Part shown: positions 27,658-35,197 of the stretch, piece by piece
Numbering within the stretch: position 1 is the stretch's first letter
Layout of the letters: every line of letters begins with the position of its first letter
NCBI GenBank assembly: GCA_945863035.1
Contig: CAMAZH010000009.1
Location: 1 to 53,320, forward strand
DNA from: Chitinophaga pinensis
GTDB lineage: Bacteria > Bacteroidota > Bacteroidia > Bacteroidales > GCA-2748055
DNA length: 53,320 nucleotides
Direction: 5' to 3'
Made by a program: the position numbers and the translations under genes
Notes under the pieces: generated by a model
Databases searched by the model: none
Told to the model about the DNA's origin: nothing
Seen by the model: the letters and a program-made list of their open reading frames with translations, nothing else

Positions 27658-27698
27658 GACGGGGTGATGGGGTGGTAAAAACGCTTCATCACCCCGTC
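27658..27698. repeat. Inverted repeat next to the octamer array
   Basis: GACGGGGTGATG (27658-27669) and CATCACCCCGTC (27687-27698) are a perfect 12 bp inverted repeat around a 17 nt loop. The left arm derives from the octamer motif. There is no T tract, so it may still end ilv transcription only weakly. Confidence 0.75.
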
Positions 27699-27725
27699 TA
27701 GCTAAGCAATAACATGGATACAAAT

Positions 27726-27831
27726 AAGCTGCAGAGCAGTGGAATATTTGTAGCCATGGAATTGCGTGAATTGCGTTAAGCTGCAGAGATTTCGGTGAGC
27801 CTGGTCGAACCGCAGCGAAATATTTGTAGCC
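27726..27831. repeat. Duplicated composite repeat with internal imperfect palindrome
   Basis: AAGCTGCAGAG occurs at 27726-27736 and 27778-27788. AATATTTGTAGCC follows the first copy at 27743-27755 and the second at 27819-27831. The second copy has about 24 nt more between the two boxes, including CGGT and ACCG flanking a GAGCCTGGTCGA core. No gene lies here. Confidence 0.7.
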
Positions 27832-27846
27832 CGCAAATCGAAGACA

Positions 27847-28182
27847 GCCTTCAACAAGTTTAAAATTGCCATTGTCAAGTTGTATATGGCCTTCAACAAG
27901 TTTAAGATGAGCTTTGACAAGTTGCAGATGGCCTTCCTCAAGTTTAAAATTGCCTTTGACATGTTTAACATGAGCTTTGACAAGTTGCAGAAAGCCTTCT
28001 ACAAGTTTAATATTGCCTTTGGTATGTTTGAGATGAGCTTTGACATGTTTAATATTGTCTTTGGTAAGTTTAAGAAGAGCTTGGAAAAGTTGCAGATTGC
28101 CTTCCACAAGTTCAATATTGCCTTTGGCAAGTTGCGGACGACCTTCTACAAGTATTGAATTGCCTTTGGTAACTATGAGAGA
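27847..28182. repeat. 21 bp tandem repeat array, 16 degenerate units
   Basis: Sixteen consecutive 21 nt units run without a phase break from 27847 to 28182. Most begin GCCTTT, GCCTTC or AGCTTT and have AAGTT at positions 10-14. Units of the AGC type recur about every third unit, giving a 63 bp higher-order period. Read on the + strand, the units give heptads such as AFNKFKM-SFDKLQM, open until a TGA at 28156-28158. On the minus strand they give LVKAHLK-like heptads. Neither frame has a convincing start signal, so I treat it as a DNA minisatellite rather than a gene. Confidence 0.85.
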
Positions 28183-28193
28183 GTGAAAAACAG

Positions 28194-28230
28194 AAAAAGG
28201 CCGCCACAAAACATATCTTGTGGCGGCCTT
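28194..28230 (-). terminator. Terminator of the minus-strand outer-membrane protein gene
   Basis: AAGGCCGCCACAA (28197-28209) and TTGTGGCGGCCTT (28218-28230) form a perfect 13 bp stem with an 8 nt loop. On the minus strand this is followed by TTTTT (complement of 28194-28198), 28 nt after the stop of the gene at 28258. Confidence 0.85.
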
Positions 28231-28257
28231 ATATATTGAAGGTATTTGAATACCTGA

Positions 28258-28824
28258 TTACAATTTAATGGAAATACCGATGTTCAGGTAGGAAATTCCA
28301 TAACCAAGCTCAGCCATGGCTGCAAATTTCTCAGAGAAGAAATAACGCCCACCAACATAAGGGGAAAACACCAAACCACCGCCTGAATAGGGATCAGAAT
28401 AGGTTCCGTAGTCTCCGTATCCTTTTGAGGATGCAATATTGAATCCAAGAATCAAACCACCATAAGTGTCAAGTTTGTCAACGAGCGGATAGTGGAAACT
28501 ACCTCTGGCACCAACGATCAGGTTTGAATATTTCCAACCATAAGTATCACCAAAAAATGCATATTCTGATTTGTAGGAAGCATATCCTAAGTATCCTCCA
28601 ACACCCACAACCCCTTTTTCCAAAATTCCATCCAAGATTCCTTTTTCAAAAGAAATTGAAACAGGAGGAACAGAACTCTTATAATAACTTCCAGAATATA
28701 AAGTGGAGCCAAGTCCTATTCCGAGGTTAACAACCTTGTCTCCAACAAGAAAGACGTTGTCCTGGGCTGCAACAAAGGGTAGCGTGAAAATGGATAGTAG
28801 TAAAATTGTCAGAATCTTTTTCAT
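28258..28824 (-). CDS. Outer-membrane beta-barrel protein, 188 aa
   Basis: The signal peptide MKKILTILLLSIFTLPFVAAQ is cleaved near residue 20. The mature part is made of short alternating strands rich in Gly and Tyr: GIGLGSTLYSG, GGYLGYASY, VGARGSFHYPL, FSPYVGGRYFF, and a final ISYLNIGISIKL. This is typical of small eight-stranded porin-like barrels (OmpA/OmpW type). No named family was recognised. It is monocistronic with a strong terminator downstream. Confidence 0.8.
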   Translation of the reverse strand: MKKILTILLLSIFTLPFVAAQDNVFLVGDKVVNLGIGLGSTLYSGSYYKSSVPPVSISFEKGILDGILEKGVVGVGGYLGYASYKSEYAFFGDTYGWKYSNLIVGARGSFHYPLVDKLDTYGGLILGFNIASSKGYGDYGTYSDPYSGGGLVFSPYVGGRYFFSEKFAAMAELGYGISYLNIGISIKL

Positions 28825-29022
28825 TGTTTTAAGATTAAATGGTTAGAATTTAGGGTTTTTTCTGGTATAAAAGTAAGACTTTTAAGAATTCGATGTGCAG
28901 AAAAGAAACATAATTATATGAAGACCTGAATTTCATTGACCAACGAAACAATTATGGGTAATGAGGCAAGTAAAACAGCACATGGCAAGATGAAAAAAAG
29001 TTTCACAAATAATAATTGGCTC

Positions 29023-29052
29023 TTGGAATTTAAAATAGAATATATATCTTTG
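29023..29052 (+). promoter_or_regulatory. Promoter of the YidD-like cluster
   Basis: TTG at 29023-29025, a 19 bp spacer and TATCTTTG at 29045-29052 give an excellent consensus promoter about 30 nt upstream of the first gene (29085). It probably drives the cluster to 32286. Confidence 0.65.
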
Positions 29053-29084
29053 GTTGTATCCTAACAAACCAAAAACTTTCAAAT

Positions 29085-29525
29085 ATGAAAAAAACTCTAA
29101 TTCTGCTGTTTCTCGTCATTATGGGAACATCCAGTTTTGTTAATGCAAGCGATGCTGATTTGTTTAATTATGACAGAGAGTCTGTAGACATGGCTATGTT
29201 GGAACTCTCGCTCATAGAAAGCTACATAACCGAAAATCCCGGAGCCAATTACGCAGATGTAATGAGCCTGGGTCTTTTAAGTATTAACGGCAAAGATTTT
29301 AGCAATGAACTGTTAGGATATTTAGGCGAACCTCCTCTTGGGATCCCTTCCTTTTTATGGGGATGTGTTGGTGGTTGGGTTGGATTGGTCGTTGTTTATG
29401 TCGCAACAGATAATGATCAAGCCGAAGTTAAAAAAGCTCTTTGGGGTTGCGTTGCTTCCACAGCCACAGTTGGCGTTGTTTATGTCATATACGCTGCGGC
29501 TGTACTCTCAGCAACTAGCCTTTAA
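29085..29525 (+). CDS. Small exported membrane protein with WGC motifs, Bacteroidota family
   Basis: The 146-residue protein has a signal peptide (residues 1-21, ending FVNAS). An acidic helix follows (about 25-55). The distinctive PPLGIPSFLWGCVGGWVGLVVVYV and ALWGCVASTATVGVVYVIYA segments form two Gly-rich hydrophobic hairpins, each carrying a WGC motif. I recall similar PSFLWGC proteins in Bacteroidota but no function. The cysteines in both WGC motifs could face each other. It is the first gene of the cluster. Confidence 0.7.
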   Translation: MKKTLILLFLVIMGTSSFVNASDADLFNYDRESVDMAMLELSLIESYITENPGANYADVMSLGLLSINGKDFSNELLGYLGEPPLGIPSFLWGCVGGWVGLVVVYVATDNDQAEVKKALWGCVASTATVGVVYVIYAAAVLSATSL

Positions 29526-29628
29526 CCAAGCCGGATCAATACCTGATCCTTACGAGCCGGGTGAAATTATTTGCGATTTGGTTCTGTTATAGCATCGAAT
29601 CGCAGATATTTTTTTATTCTCATGATTT

Positions 29629-30309
29629 ATGAAGAGAAAATTCAGTTTTCTGTTTTTTTTATTTCTTTCGATATCCCTACTTACCTGGGCTCAGAAATAC
29701 TACAGGATTACCGGGGATTATTCAATCAAGGCTAAGTCCTTTGATGGTAAATCACAGCTAACTGCCGGTAAATTTTATTATGATTTAAATTACAAAAAGC
29801 TGGTTTATTGCAATTCATTTCCTGCCGTTGATGTTTGGGTTTCTTTCGATACCGTAACCTACAGAATCGTAGATAACAAAGTTACTAAAAGGTACCTTGC
29901 TCCCCCATTGTCTGAATTTTCTATTTTTCATCTTGCACTCACCAGTCAGATTAAAAACTATGGTTTGAATGCCTCCGGATTCACAATTCAGAAAGTTGAG
30001 AAAAACAACAACATGGTTATTACTACCTGGATGCCGCCAGCTCACCTGAAAAAGATTTTTGGAAAAGTTCTCATTTCGGTCAAAGAAAACCGCTTAAGCG
30101 GATTGATTTTTATTGACTCGGAAGGTACAGTAATCAGGAAACAGTTTTTCGACAAATACGATAACTTTCTTGGGGTAGAATTCCCATTGGAAGTGGTGGA
30201 TATAACCTACACCAATGGCTTGGAAAATTATCAGGTAACTTCGTACAAAAACATCATGATAGATGAGGTTTATTCTAACGATTTTTATAATTATCCTATT
30301 CCCGACTAA
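29629..30309 (+). CDS. Exported LolA-like protein, 226 aa
   Basis: A signal peptide (about 1-21, ending LLTWAQ) is followed by a long beta-rich domain. Strand patterns such as YYRITGDYSIKAKSF, GKFYYDLNYKKLVYCNSFP and VLISVKENRLSGLIFID resemble the LolA/LppX-type half-barrel that carries lipids or lipoproteins. No catalytic residues are evident and the family assignment is tentative. Its end overlaps the start of the YidD-like gene by 47 bp. Confidence 0.65.
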   Translation: MKRKFSFLFFLFLSISLLTWAQKYYRITGDYSIKAKSFDGKSQLTAGKFYYDLNYKKLVYCNSFPAVDVWVSFDTVTYRIVDNKVTKRYLAPPLSEFSIFHLALTSQIKNYGLNASGFTIQKVEKNNNMVITTWMPPAHLKKIFGKVLISVKENRLSGLIFIDSEGTVIRKQFFDKYDNFLGVEFPLEVVDITYTNGLENYQVTSYKNIMIDEVYSNDFYNYPIPD

Positions 30310-30655
30310 TGCTCTTTTTTCCCAAACAAAGGAAGAAACCTTATCATTCAGGGAAACAATGAATCATGTGCATCATCATGATAATTACGCCTTTGCGCGG
30401 GATATCGACAATGAGGTCGATTTCCTGTTTTCAGGTCTTTTCCTGTTTTATAAAAAATTGATTTCCTCTCAGGATTTGGCTTCATGCGTATTTGAACCCT
30501 CATGCTCGGTTTACGCTCTTCAGTCGATACAAAAAAAAGGTCTTTTTGTCGGTTCCCTCATGGCCTTCGACAGATTAACACGATGCAACAGGTTGAGCCC
30601 TGAACACTATCATTTAAACTCTAAAACAATGCTTCTCGATGATCCTGTGGAATAA
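30263..30655 (+). CDS. YidD-like membrane insertion efficiency factor with signal peptide
   Basis: The 130-residue protein carries the YidD signature: ASCVFEPSCSVYALQSIQKKGLFVGSLMAFDRLTRCNR, with three conserved cysteines. Unlike canonical YidD (about 75 aa, on the cytoplasmic face), it starts with a hydrophobic signal sequence (about residues 1-20, ending NALFSQ), followed by a His-rich stretch (HVHHHD). It is therefore predicted to act in or beyond the periplasmic face. ATG 30263 is kept because it gives the signal peptide, at the cost of a 47 bp overlap with the upstream gene. Confidence 0.85.
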   Translation: MRFILTIFIIILFPTNALFSQTKEETLSFRETMNHVHHHDNYAFARDIDNEVDFLFSGLFLFYKKLISSQDLASCVFEPSCSVYALQSIQKKGLFVGSLMAFDRLTRCNRLSPEHYHLNSKTMLLDDPVE

Positions 30656-31469
30656 ATTATCCCTGATAATTCTTTTATGTGGTTTGAATGCGGTTTGCTT
30701 CGGACAGAATCTTCTGGATCAGAATAACACTGCTCAGTTTGCTGATTTCCTTTTTAAAACCCGACAATTCAAGTACTCAGCTCAGGAATACGAAAGGCTT
30801 CATTTCATGGATCAGTCAAATGAAGAGTATAAGCTGTTTCTTATCCGAAGCTACAGACTCGATAATGCATTGTCGTTAGCCGAATCGCGACTGAATTCCT
30901 TATATGGCGACAGCATTTGTGATATAAGTAAAGCTGTTTTTAAAGAATTAATGGCCATCCAGTTTGACAAGGAAGATTTCACTTCCGCCCGTAACTATCT
31001 GGAATGCAACAAAAAAATAGATGAGTATTCCTATTCATATTATCAGGTAAGCATTTCACTGCTGAGCCGAAACTATACAGAAGCTAAGTCACAGGTGACT
31101 CATAGTCCCAGGCTGGCAAAACCGTTTGGGGCCATCATTGCAGAAGCCGATGCGGCAAAGTATAAAAGTCCCGCTCTTGCAGCCTCCCTGTCGGCAATTA
31201 TTCCCGGAACCGGGAAAATATACAGCGGACATTGGAAAGATGGTCTCATTGCCTTCGTGTTTGTTGCAACTAATGTTTTCCAGGCATACAGAGGATTTTC
31301 CTTGTATGGCACCGATAGCGCACATGGCTGGGTTTTCGGGGGATTAGCAATAGGGTTTTACACGGGTAATATTTTGGGTTCTGCTAAATCAGCATCCAAA
31401 CATAATCGATTGATTGACGATAAAATCCACATGCATGCAAAAGATATTATTTTTACTGATCTGGATTAG
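30639..31469 (+). CDS. Exported TPR-like protein with PG-G-Y-SG membrane motif
   Basis: The 276-residue protein has a signal sequence (about 1-22, ending CFGQN). Helical repeats of TPR type span about 25-165 (FADFLFKTRQFKYSAQEYERLHFMDQ). A hydrophobic C-terminal half contains SAIIPGTGKIYSGHWKDGLIAFVF, a motif of Bacteroidota DUF5683-like membrane proteins. The start overlaps the YidD-like gene by 17 bp and the end overlaps the next gene by 35 bp, indicating translational coupling. The function is unknown. Confidence 0.75.
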   Translation: MILWNKLSLIILLCGLNAVCFGQNLLDQNNTAQFADFLFKTRQFKYSAQEYERLHFMDQSNEEYKLFLIRSYRLDNALSLAESRLNSLYGDSICDISKAVFKELMAIQFDKEDFTSARNYLECNKKIDEYSYSYYQVSISLLSRNYTEAKSQVTHSPRLAKPFGAIIAEADAAKYKSPALAASLSAIIPGTGKIYSGHWKDGLIAFVFVATNVFQAYRGFSLYGTDSAHGWVFGGLAIGFYTGNILGSAKSASKHNRLIDDKIHMHAKDIIFTDLD

Positions 31470-32286
31470 TTTCTCAATTACAATCTCCGGACAGTCCCCA
31501 AACGATTTGTATCTCTTTGCCCAATCTCAGTACAACAATAAAAACTATGAGATTGCGCTTAAAGAATACCAGCGTTACTTATATTTCTCGAGCAAGCCCG
31601 AACCCGAAGTCCTTAAAGCTATAGCCGATTGCTATTCGAACCTTGAAAACTATGAAAAAGCAGCTGACTATTATGAAAAGGCATTTTTTTCAACTTCTTC
31701 CGATTCGTTCCGGCTGGATGTTTTATTCAAGAAGTCGGAGTGCAAAATAAAAACGAAAGAATTTGGAATTGCCTTAATTGACCTTCTAAGCTATAGCGAT
31801 TCAATTGATAACGAATCCCTTAATAAATTAAATTTCTATTGTGCCATGTGTTATTTCGGCATGGACAATTTCCTGATGGCTGAAGACTATTTTGTTAAGT
31901 CCCTCGGGCCCGATCATCCAACTAAGGCTCTGCAAATTCAACAAATATTTGAAAACCGAAAATCCTTTTACTCCCCAAATCCAATGACTGCCTATATTCT
32001 GAGTGGATTCGTTCCCGGGTTAGGTCAATTCTATTCCGGTGATATTAAAAATGGAGTGAATTCGATGCTCCTTACAACATTTCTGGCCGGAGTTGGCATC
32101 CGGATTGCTGTCTATCAAACGGTTACGGATGCAGTTTTTACTATATTACCCTGGTTCCAGCGGTATTACATGGGAGGAATGGTAAGAGCTGAAGCAATTG
32201 CAATTGATAAAAGGGGTCGGCGCCGTTCCGCAACCTTCAATGAAATAATCGAGATAATTGCTTCAGTAAAAGAAGCGCCCCGTTAA
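31435..32286 (+). CDS. Second exported TPR protein of the cluster with the same C-terminal motif
   Basis: The 283-residue protein starts at ATG 31435 (MQKILFLLIWIS) with a signal sequence ending ISGQS. TPR repeats follow (LYLFAQSQYNNKNYEIALKEYQRYLYF, YEKAADYYEKAFF, DNFLMAEDYFVKS). The C-terminal segment SGFVPGLGQFYSGDIKNGVNSMLL is the same PG-G-Y-SG-K-G signature as in its neighbour. The two proteins look like diverged paralogues; the ending is more basic (DKRGRRRSATF). It closes the cluster. Confidence 0.75.
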   Translation: MQKILFLLIWISFSITISGQSPNDLYLFAQSQYNNKNYEIALKEYQRYLYFSSKPEPEVLKAIADCYSNLENYEKAADYYEKAFFSTSSDSFRLDVLFKKSECKIKTKEFGIALIDLLSYSDSIDNESLNKLNFYCAMCYFGMDNFLMAEDYFVKSLGPDHPTKALQIQQIFENRKSFYSPNPMTAYILSGFVPGLGQFYSGDIKNGVNSMLLTTFLAGVGIRIAVYQTVTDAVFTILPWFQRYYMGGMVRAEAIAIDKRGRRRSATFNEIIEIIASVKEAPR

Positions 32287-32368
32287 TGAAGTAACTTTTA
32301 TAATTCTCTAAACTTCCTTTAAATCACAGGTTTCAAAAGTCCCTGTTATACGGTCATCTCAAATTTAC

Positions 32369-32396
32369 TTGTTCCCAAAGCTTTTTTGTAGCTTTG
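32369..32396 (+). promoter_or_regulatory. Promoter for the rhomboid protease
   Basis: TTG at 32369-32371, a 17 bp spacer and TAGCTTTG at 32389-32396 match the consensus, 32 nt before the ATG. Confidence 0.6.
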
Positions 32397-32428
32397 AATG
32401 CTTATTTCAAACCGTATCAATATAGATC

Positions 32429-33085
32429 ATGAACGAAAAGAAAAGATTCTATCACAGTCTTGTTTTCCCAGCATTTTTCTTGTTTGTCATCTGGTTTATA
32501 AAGTTCACAGAGGTGGCTTTGGAACTTAGTTATGTACGGTTTGGTGTTTTCCCCCAGAAAATGGAGGGACTTGTTGGAATTCTCACCTCCCCACTTATCC
32601 ATGCCGACCTGAAGCATTTGGCCGACAACTCGGTTCCCGTTTTCCTTCTAAGCCTTGCCATTTTTTATTTCTACCGCGAAATAGCTTACAAGGTCTTTTT
32701 TCTTGTCTATTTCCTTACGGGGAGCCTTGTCTGGCTTGGCGGTCGCGAAGCCTACCACATCGGTGCCTCAGGCCTTGTATACGGCTTTGCCGCTTTCCTT
32801 TTCCTCTCTGGGGTACTCCGCCGAAACAGGAACCTCATGGCTATTTCGCTCTTGGTTATTTTTCTTTACGGGGGATTGGTATGGGGTCTCTTGCCCTACG
32901 ATTATAGCGTTTCATGGGAGTCGCATCTGATGGGCGCTCTTACAGGCTTTTTCCTTGCATACAATTACAGGGAGCACGGACCCGAAAAAGACCACTATTC
33001 CTGGGAAGATGAGACTGATGATGATATCCCCGATCCCCCTGAGGATATTTCGTTCGAAGATTCTTCCATTCCACGCAACCCTTAG
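32429..33085 (+). CDS. Rhomboid family intramembrane serine protease
   Basis: The 218-residue membrane protein has about six hydrophobic helices. It carries the catalytic Ser114 in GASG and the catalytic His166 (SWESHLMGA), plus the oxyanion-type Asn67 in HADLKHLADNS. The C-terminal tail (about 180-218) is very acidic and soluble. It cleaves transmembrane helices of unknown client proteins. It is transcribed from its own promoter; the VWA lipoprotein follows 90 nt later and could be in the same unit. Confidence 0.93.
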   Translation: MNEKKRFYHSLVFPAFFLFVIWFIKFTEVALELSYVRFGVFPQKMEGLVGILTSPLIHADLKHLADNSVPVFLLSLAIFYFYREIAYKVFFLVYFLTGSLVWLGGREAYHIGASGLVYGFAAFLFLSGVLRRNRNLMAISLLVIFLYGGLVWGLLPYDYSVSWESHLMGALTGFFLAYNYREHGPEKDHYSWEDETDDDIPDPPEDISFEDSSIPRNP

Positions 33086-33174
33086 CACAGTCTTTGCATC
33101 TTTTACACAATTCGCGACTTTTATGATTGCGTCAAAACGAAAGTTTAAAAAACCCACATACTAATTTCAATACA

Positions 33175-34374
33175 ATGAAAAAAATCCTAATTATTCTGGC
33201 TATTGCAGGTCTTGCTTTTTCCTGTACGAAATCGGATGACGAGGGACTTCGCTCATCCGACGAGTCCAAGTATTCAGGTTTAACCGGTGATTCTTCAATT
33301 GGAACTGGCGGTTCAGAAGGTCCCGGGGATCCGGGTGGGCAGGGAGGCGATCCGATTCAATCCGGACAGATTACTGCAGGGGAATGGAACGATTTGGCTA
33401 ACTGGGATTTCTGGAGCAATCTGGGGCAGGATGTGGATTACCAAAACATGCCCGAATATTGGTCGTTTAACCTTGACAACCGCATTTCGGTCAATCTGCA
33501 AAATTCCGCCAACGAAAACCTGGTTGACGTTAGTGTTGAGTTGCTAAACGCAAGCGATGAGGTGCTTTGGACCGCCAAAACCGACAATTTTGGTAATGCC
33601 GAGTTGTTCCCGGGTTTATCGGGTAATTCGGACATAGCTGCTGAAAACCTTACGATTAAGATAAACGGACAAATCCATACCGGCATTCTCCCCTATTCTC
33701 AAGGAATAAACCAACTCAGCACAGAAATTACTCAGTCCGGCACCAAAAAAGCCGATATCGCTTTCGTAGTTGACGCTACAGGTTCGATGGGCGACGAGCT
33801 CGAATACCTGAAAGTGGAACTGATTGATGTAATCGGAAGAGTAAAGACCGCAAACCCGGAGGCCACAATTAATCTGGGATCTGTGTTTTACCGGGATACC
33901 GATGATGAATATGTCACCCGAATATCGAACTTCTCAACAGATATTAACCAGACTATTGATTTCATCAAAAAACAGTCGGCTAATGGCGGTGGGGACTTTC
34001 CCGAAGCGGTTCACACAGCCCTTAGCAAGGCAGTTAAGGATCTGCAGTGGTCGAGTAATGCTACTTCGCGAATTATTTTCCTGGTATTGGATGCACCTCC
34101 CCACTATGAATCGCAGATCGTAGCGGAGATCCACAGTCAAATTTTACTTGCCGCAAGTAAAGGAATCAAAATCATTCCTGTGGTTGCCAGCGGTATCGAT
34201 AAGGAAACCGAGTTCCTGATGAGGTTTATGTCTGTCGCCACAAATGGAAGCTATGTGTTTATCACCAACGACAGCGGCATAGGAAACGAGCACCTGGAAC
34301 CAACCGTTGGCGAATATGAAGTGGAGCTCCTCAATAATCTGATTGAAAGACTTATAAACAAGTACCTTGAATAG
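33175..34374 (+). CDS. Lipoprotein with von Willebrand factor A domain
   Basis: The start at 33175 (MKKILIILAIAGLAFSC) gives a lipoprotein signal with the acylated Cys at about residue 17. A flexible Gly/Ser-rich linker follows (about 40-60). A Big/carboxypeptidase-like beta domain spans about 110-185. The VWA domain starts at IAFVVDATGSMGDEL, with the MIDAS Asp200 in a DxTGS version and later conserved VLDAPPHYES and VVASGID strands. It would be displayed on the envelope for adhesion or binding. The partner is unknown. Confidence 0.88.
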   Translation: MKKILIILAIAGLAFSCTKSDDEGLRSSDESKYSGLTGDSSIGTGGSEGPGDPGGQGGDPIQSGQITAGEWNDLANWDFWSNLGQDVDYQNMPEYWSFNLDNRISVNLQNSANENLVDVSVELLNASDEVLWTAKTDNFGNAELFPGLSGNSDIAAENLTIKINGQIHTGILPYSQGINQLSTEITQSGTKKADIAFVVDATGSMGDELEYLKVELIDVIGRVKTANPEATINLGSVFYRDTDDEYVTRISNFSTDINQTIDFIKKQSANGGGDFPEAVHTALSKAVKDLQWSSNATSRIIFLVLDAPPHYESQIVAEIHSQILLAASKGIKIIPVVASGIDKETEFLMRFMSVATNGSYVFITNDSGIGNEHLEPTVGEYEVELLNNLIERLINKYLE

Positions 34375-34453
34375 TCTTCAAAAAATCTAGCTGTTTAAAT
34401 ACGCAAAGTAGCTTTTTTACAAACCTAAGGGATGAATGTAATAGGTTTTCCAT

Positions 34454-34461
34454 TACATTTG
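34454..34461 (+). promoter_or_regulatory. -7 box upstream of the YciO-like gene
   Basis: TACATTTG fits TAnnTTTG and lies 19 nt before the ATG. A -33 TTG at proper spacing was not found. Confidence 0.4.
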
Positions 34462-34479
34462 TCCCTTTGAAATTAAATT

Positions 34480-35097
34480 ATGTACATCCGCTTATACAAT
34501 GAAAACCCCAATCCCCGACAAGTGAGGGAGGTATGCGAGGTTTTAAGGGAAGGGGGAGTAATAATTTACCCTACCGACACTGTTTACGGATTTGGATGCG
34601 ACATTTTTAAACCCAAAGCTGTTGAACGGATTGCCAGAATCAAAGGGCTGAAACCCGAAAAAGCCAATTTTTCGTTTATTGTGCATGATTTCAGTAATCT
34701 TTCCGACTATACCCGACCTTTCGACAACAAGATTTTCAAGCTGATGAAAAGTCATCTGCCCGGGCCTTTCACCTTTATCCTTCCGGCAAACAATAAAGTT
34801 CCCCGGATTATGGAGAACAGGAAAAAGACCATTGGAATAAGGATTCCGGACAACAATATTATTAGAGAGATTGCGAGGGAATTGGGGCATCCCATCCTAA
34901 CCACTTCGATACACGATTCGGATCGTATTGTGGAATACACAACGGATCCCGAGGTAATTTACGAAAATTTCAAAGATTCTATAGACCTGATGGTTGACGG
35001 CGGTTATGGGGGAAATGTGCCTTCTACAATAGTTGATTGCACCGGAGATGAACCTGTTATAGTAAGACAAGGTTTGGGGGAATTGGTTTTACGCTAG
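34480..35097 (+). CDS. Sua5/YciO/YrdC family protein (YciO-like)
   Basis: The 205-residue YrdC-fold protein has YPTDTVYGFGCD, RKKTIGIRIP, HPILTTS and the C-terminal PSTIVDCTGDEPVIVRQG. These resemble E. coli YciO more than TsaC: YciO also has the IYPTDxxYxxGC start and RKTIGxRxP. Members of the superfamily make threonylcarbamoyl-AMP for the tRNA t6A modification. For the YciO branch this activity is weaker or unproven. The exact function is therefore left open. Confidence 0.85.
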   Translation: MYIRLYNENPNPRQVREVCEVLREGGVIIYPTDTVYGFGCDIFKPKAVERIARIKGLKPEKANFSFIVHDFSNLSDYTRPFDNKIFKLMKSHLPGPFTFILPANNKVPRIMENRKKTIGIRIPDNNIIREIARELGHPILTTSIHDSDRIVEYTTDPEVIYENFKDSIDLMVDGGYGGNVPSTIVDCTGDEPVIVRQGLGELVLR

Positions 35098-35197
35098 GCA
35101 TCAGAAGTATGATAGATTGGCCTTCCATTCCAAAAACCGAGTTCTGACTTTTACCTGTTACGCCATCATTACTCCGCAATAAGCGGCCTTCAGTAAT

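Noticed and set aside
27880-28158. 92-residue + strand frame made of AF-KF-I/SFDKLQ heptads
   Set aside because: It begins at a TTG inside unit 2 of a 21 bp array, the frame is open upstream without a start, and the ending TGA is within a unit. It is kept only as a repeat.
27527-28182. CRISPR array
   Set aside because: Units are directly adjacent (8 or 21 bp) without unique spacers, and no cas genes are present.
27514-28209. 231-residue minus-strand frame across the repeat block
   Set aside because: It starts inside the loop of a terminator hairpin, consists almost entirely of translated tandem repeats, and has no promoter or ribosome signal.
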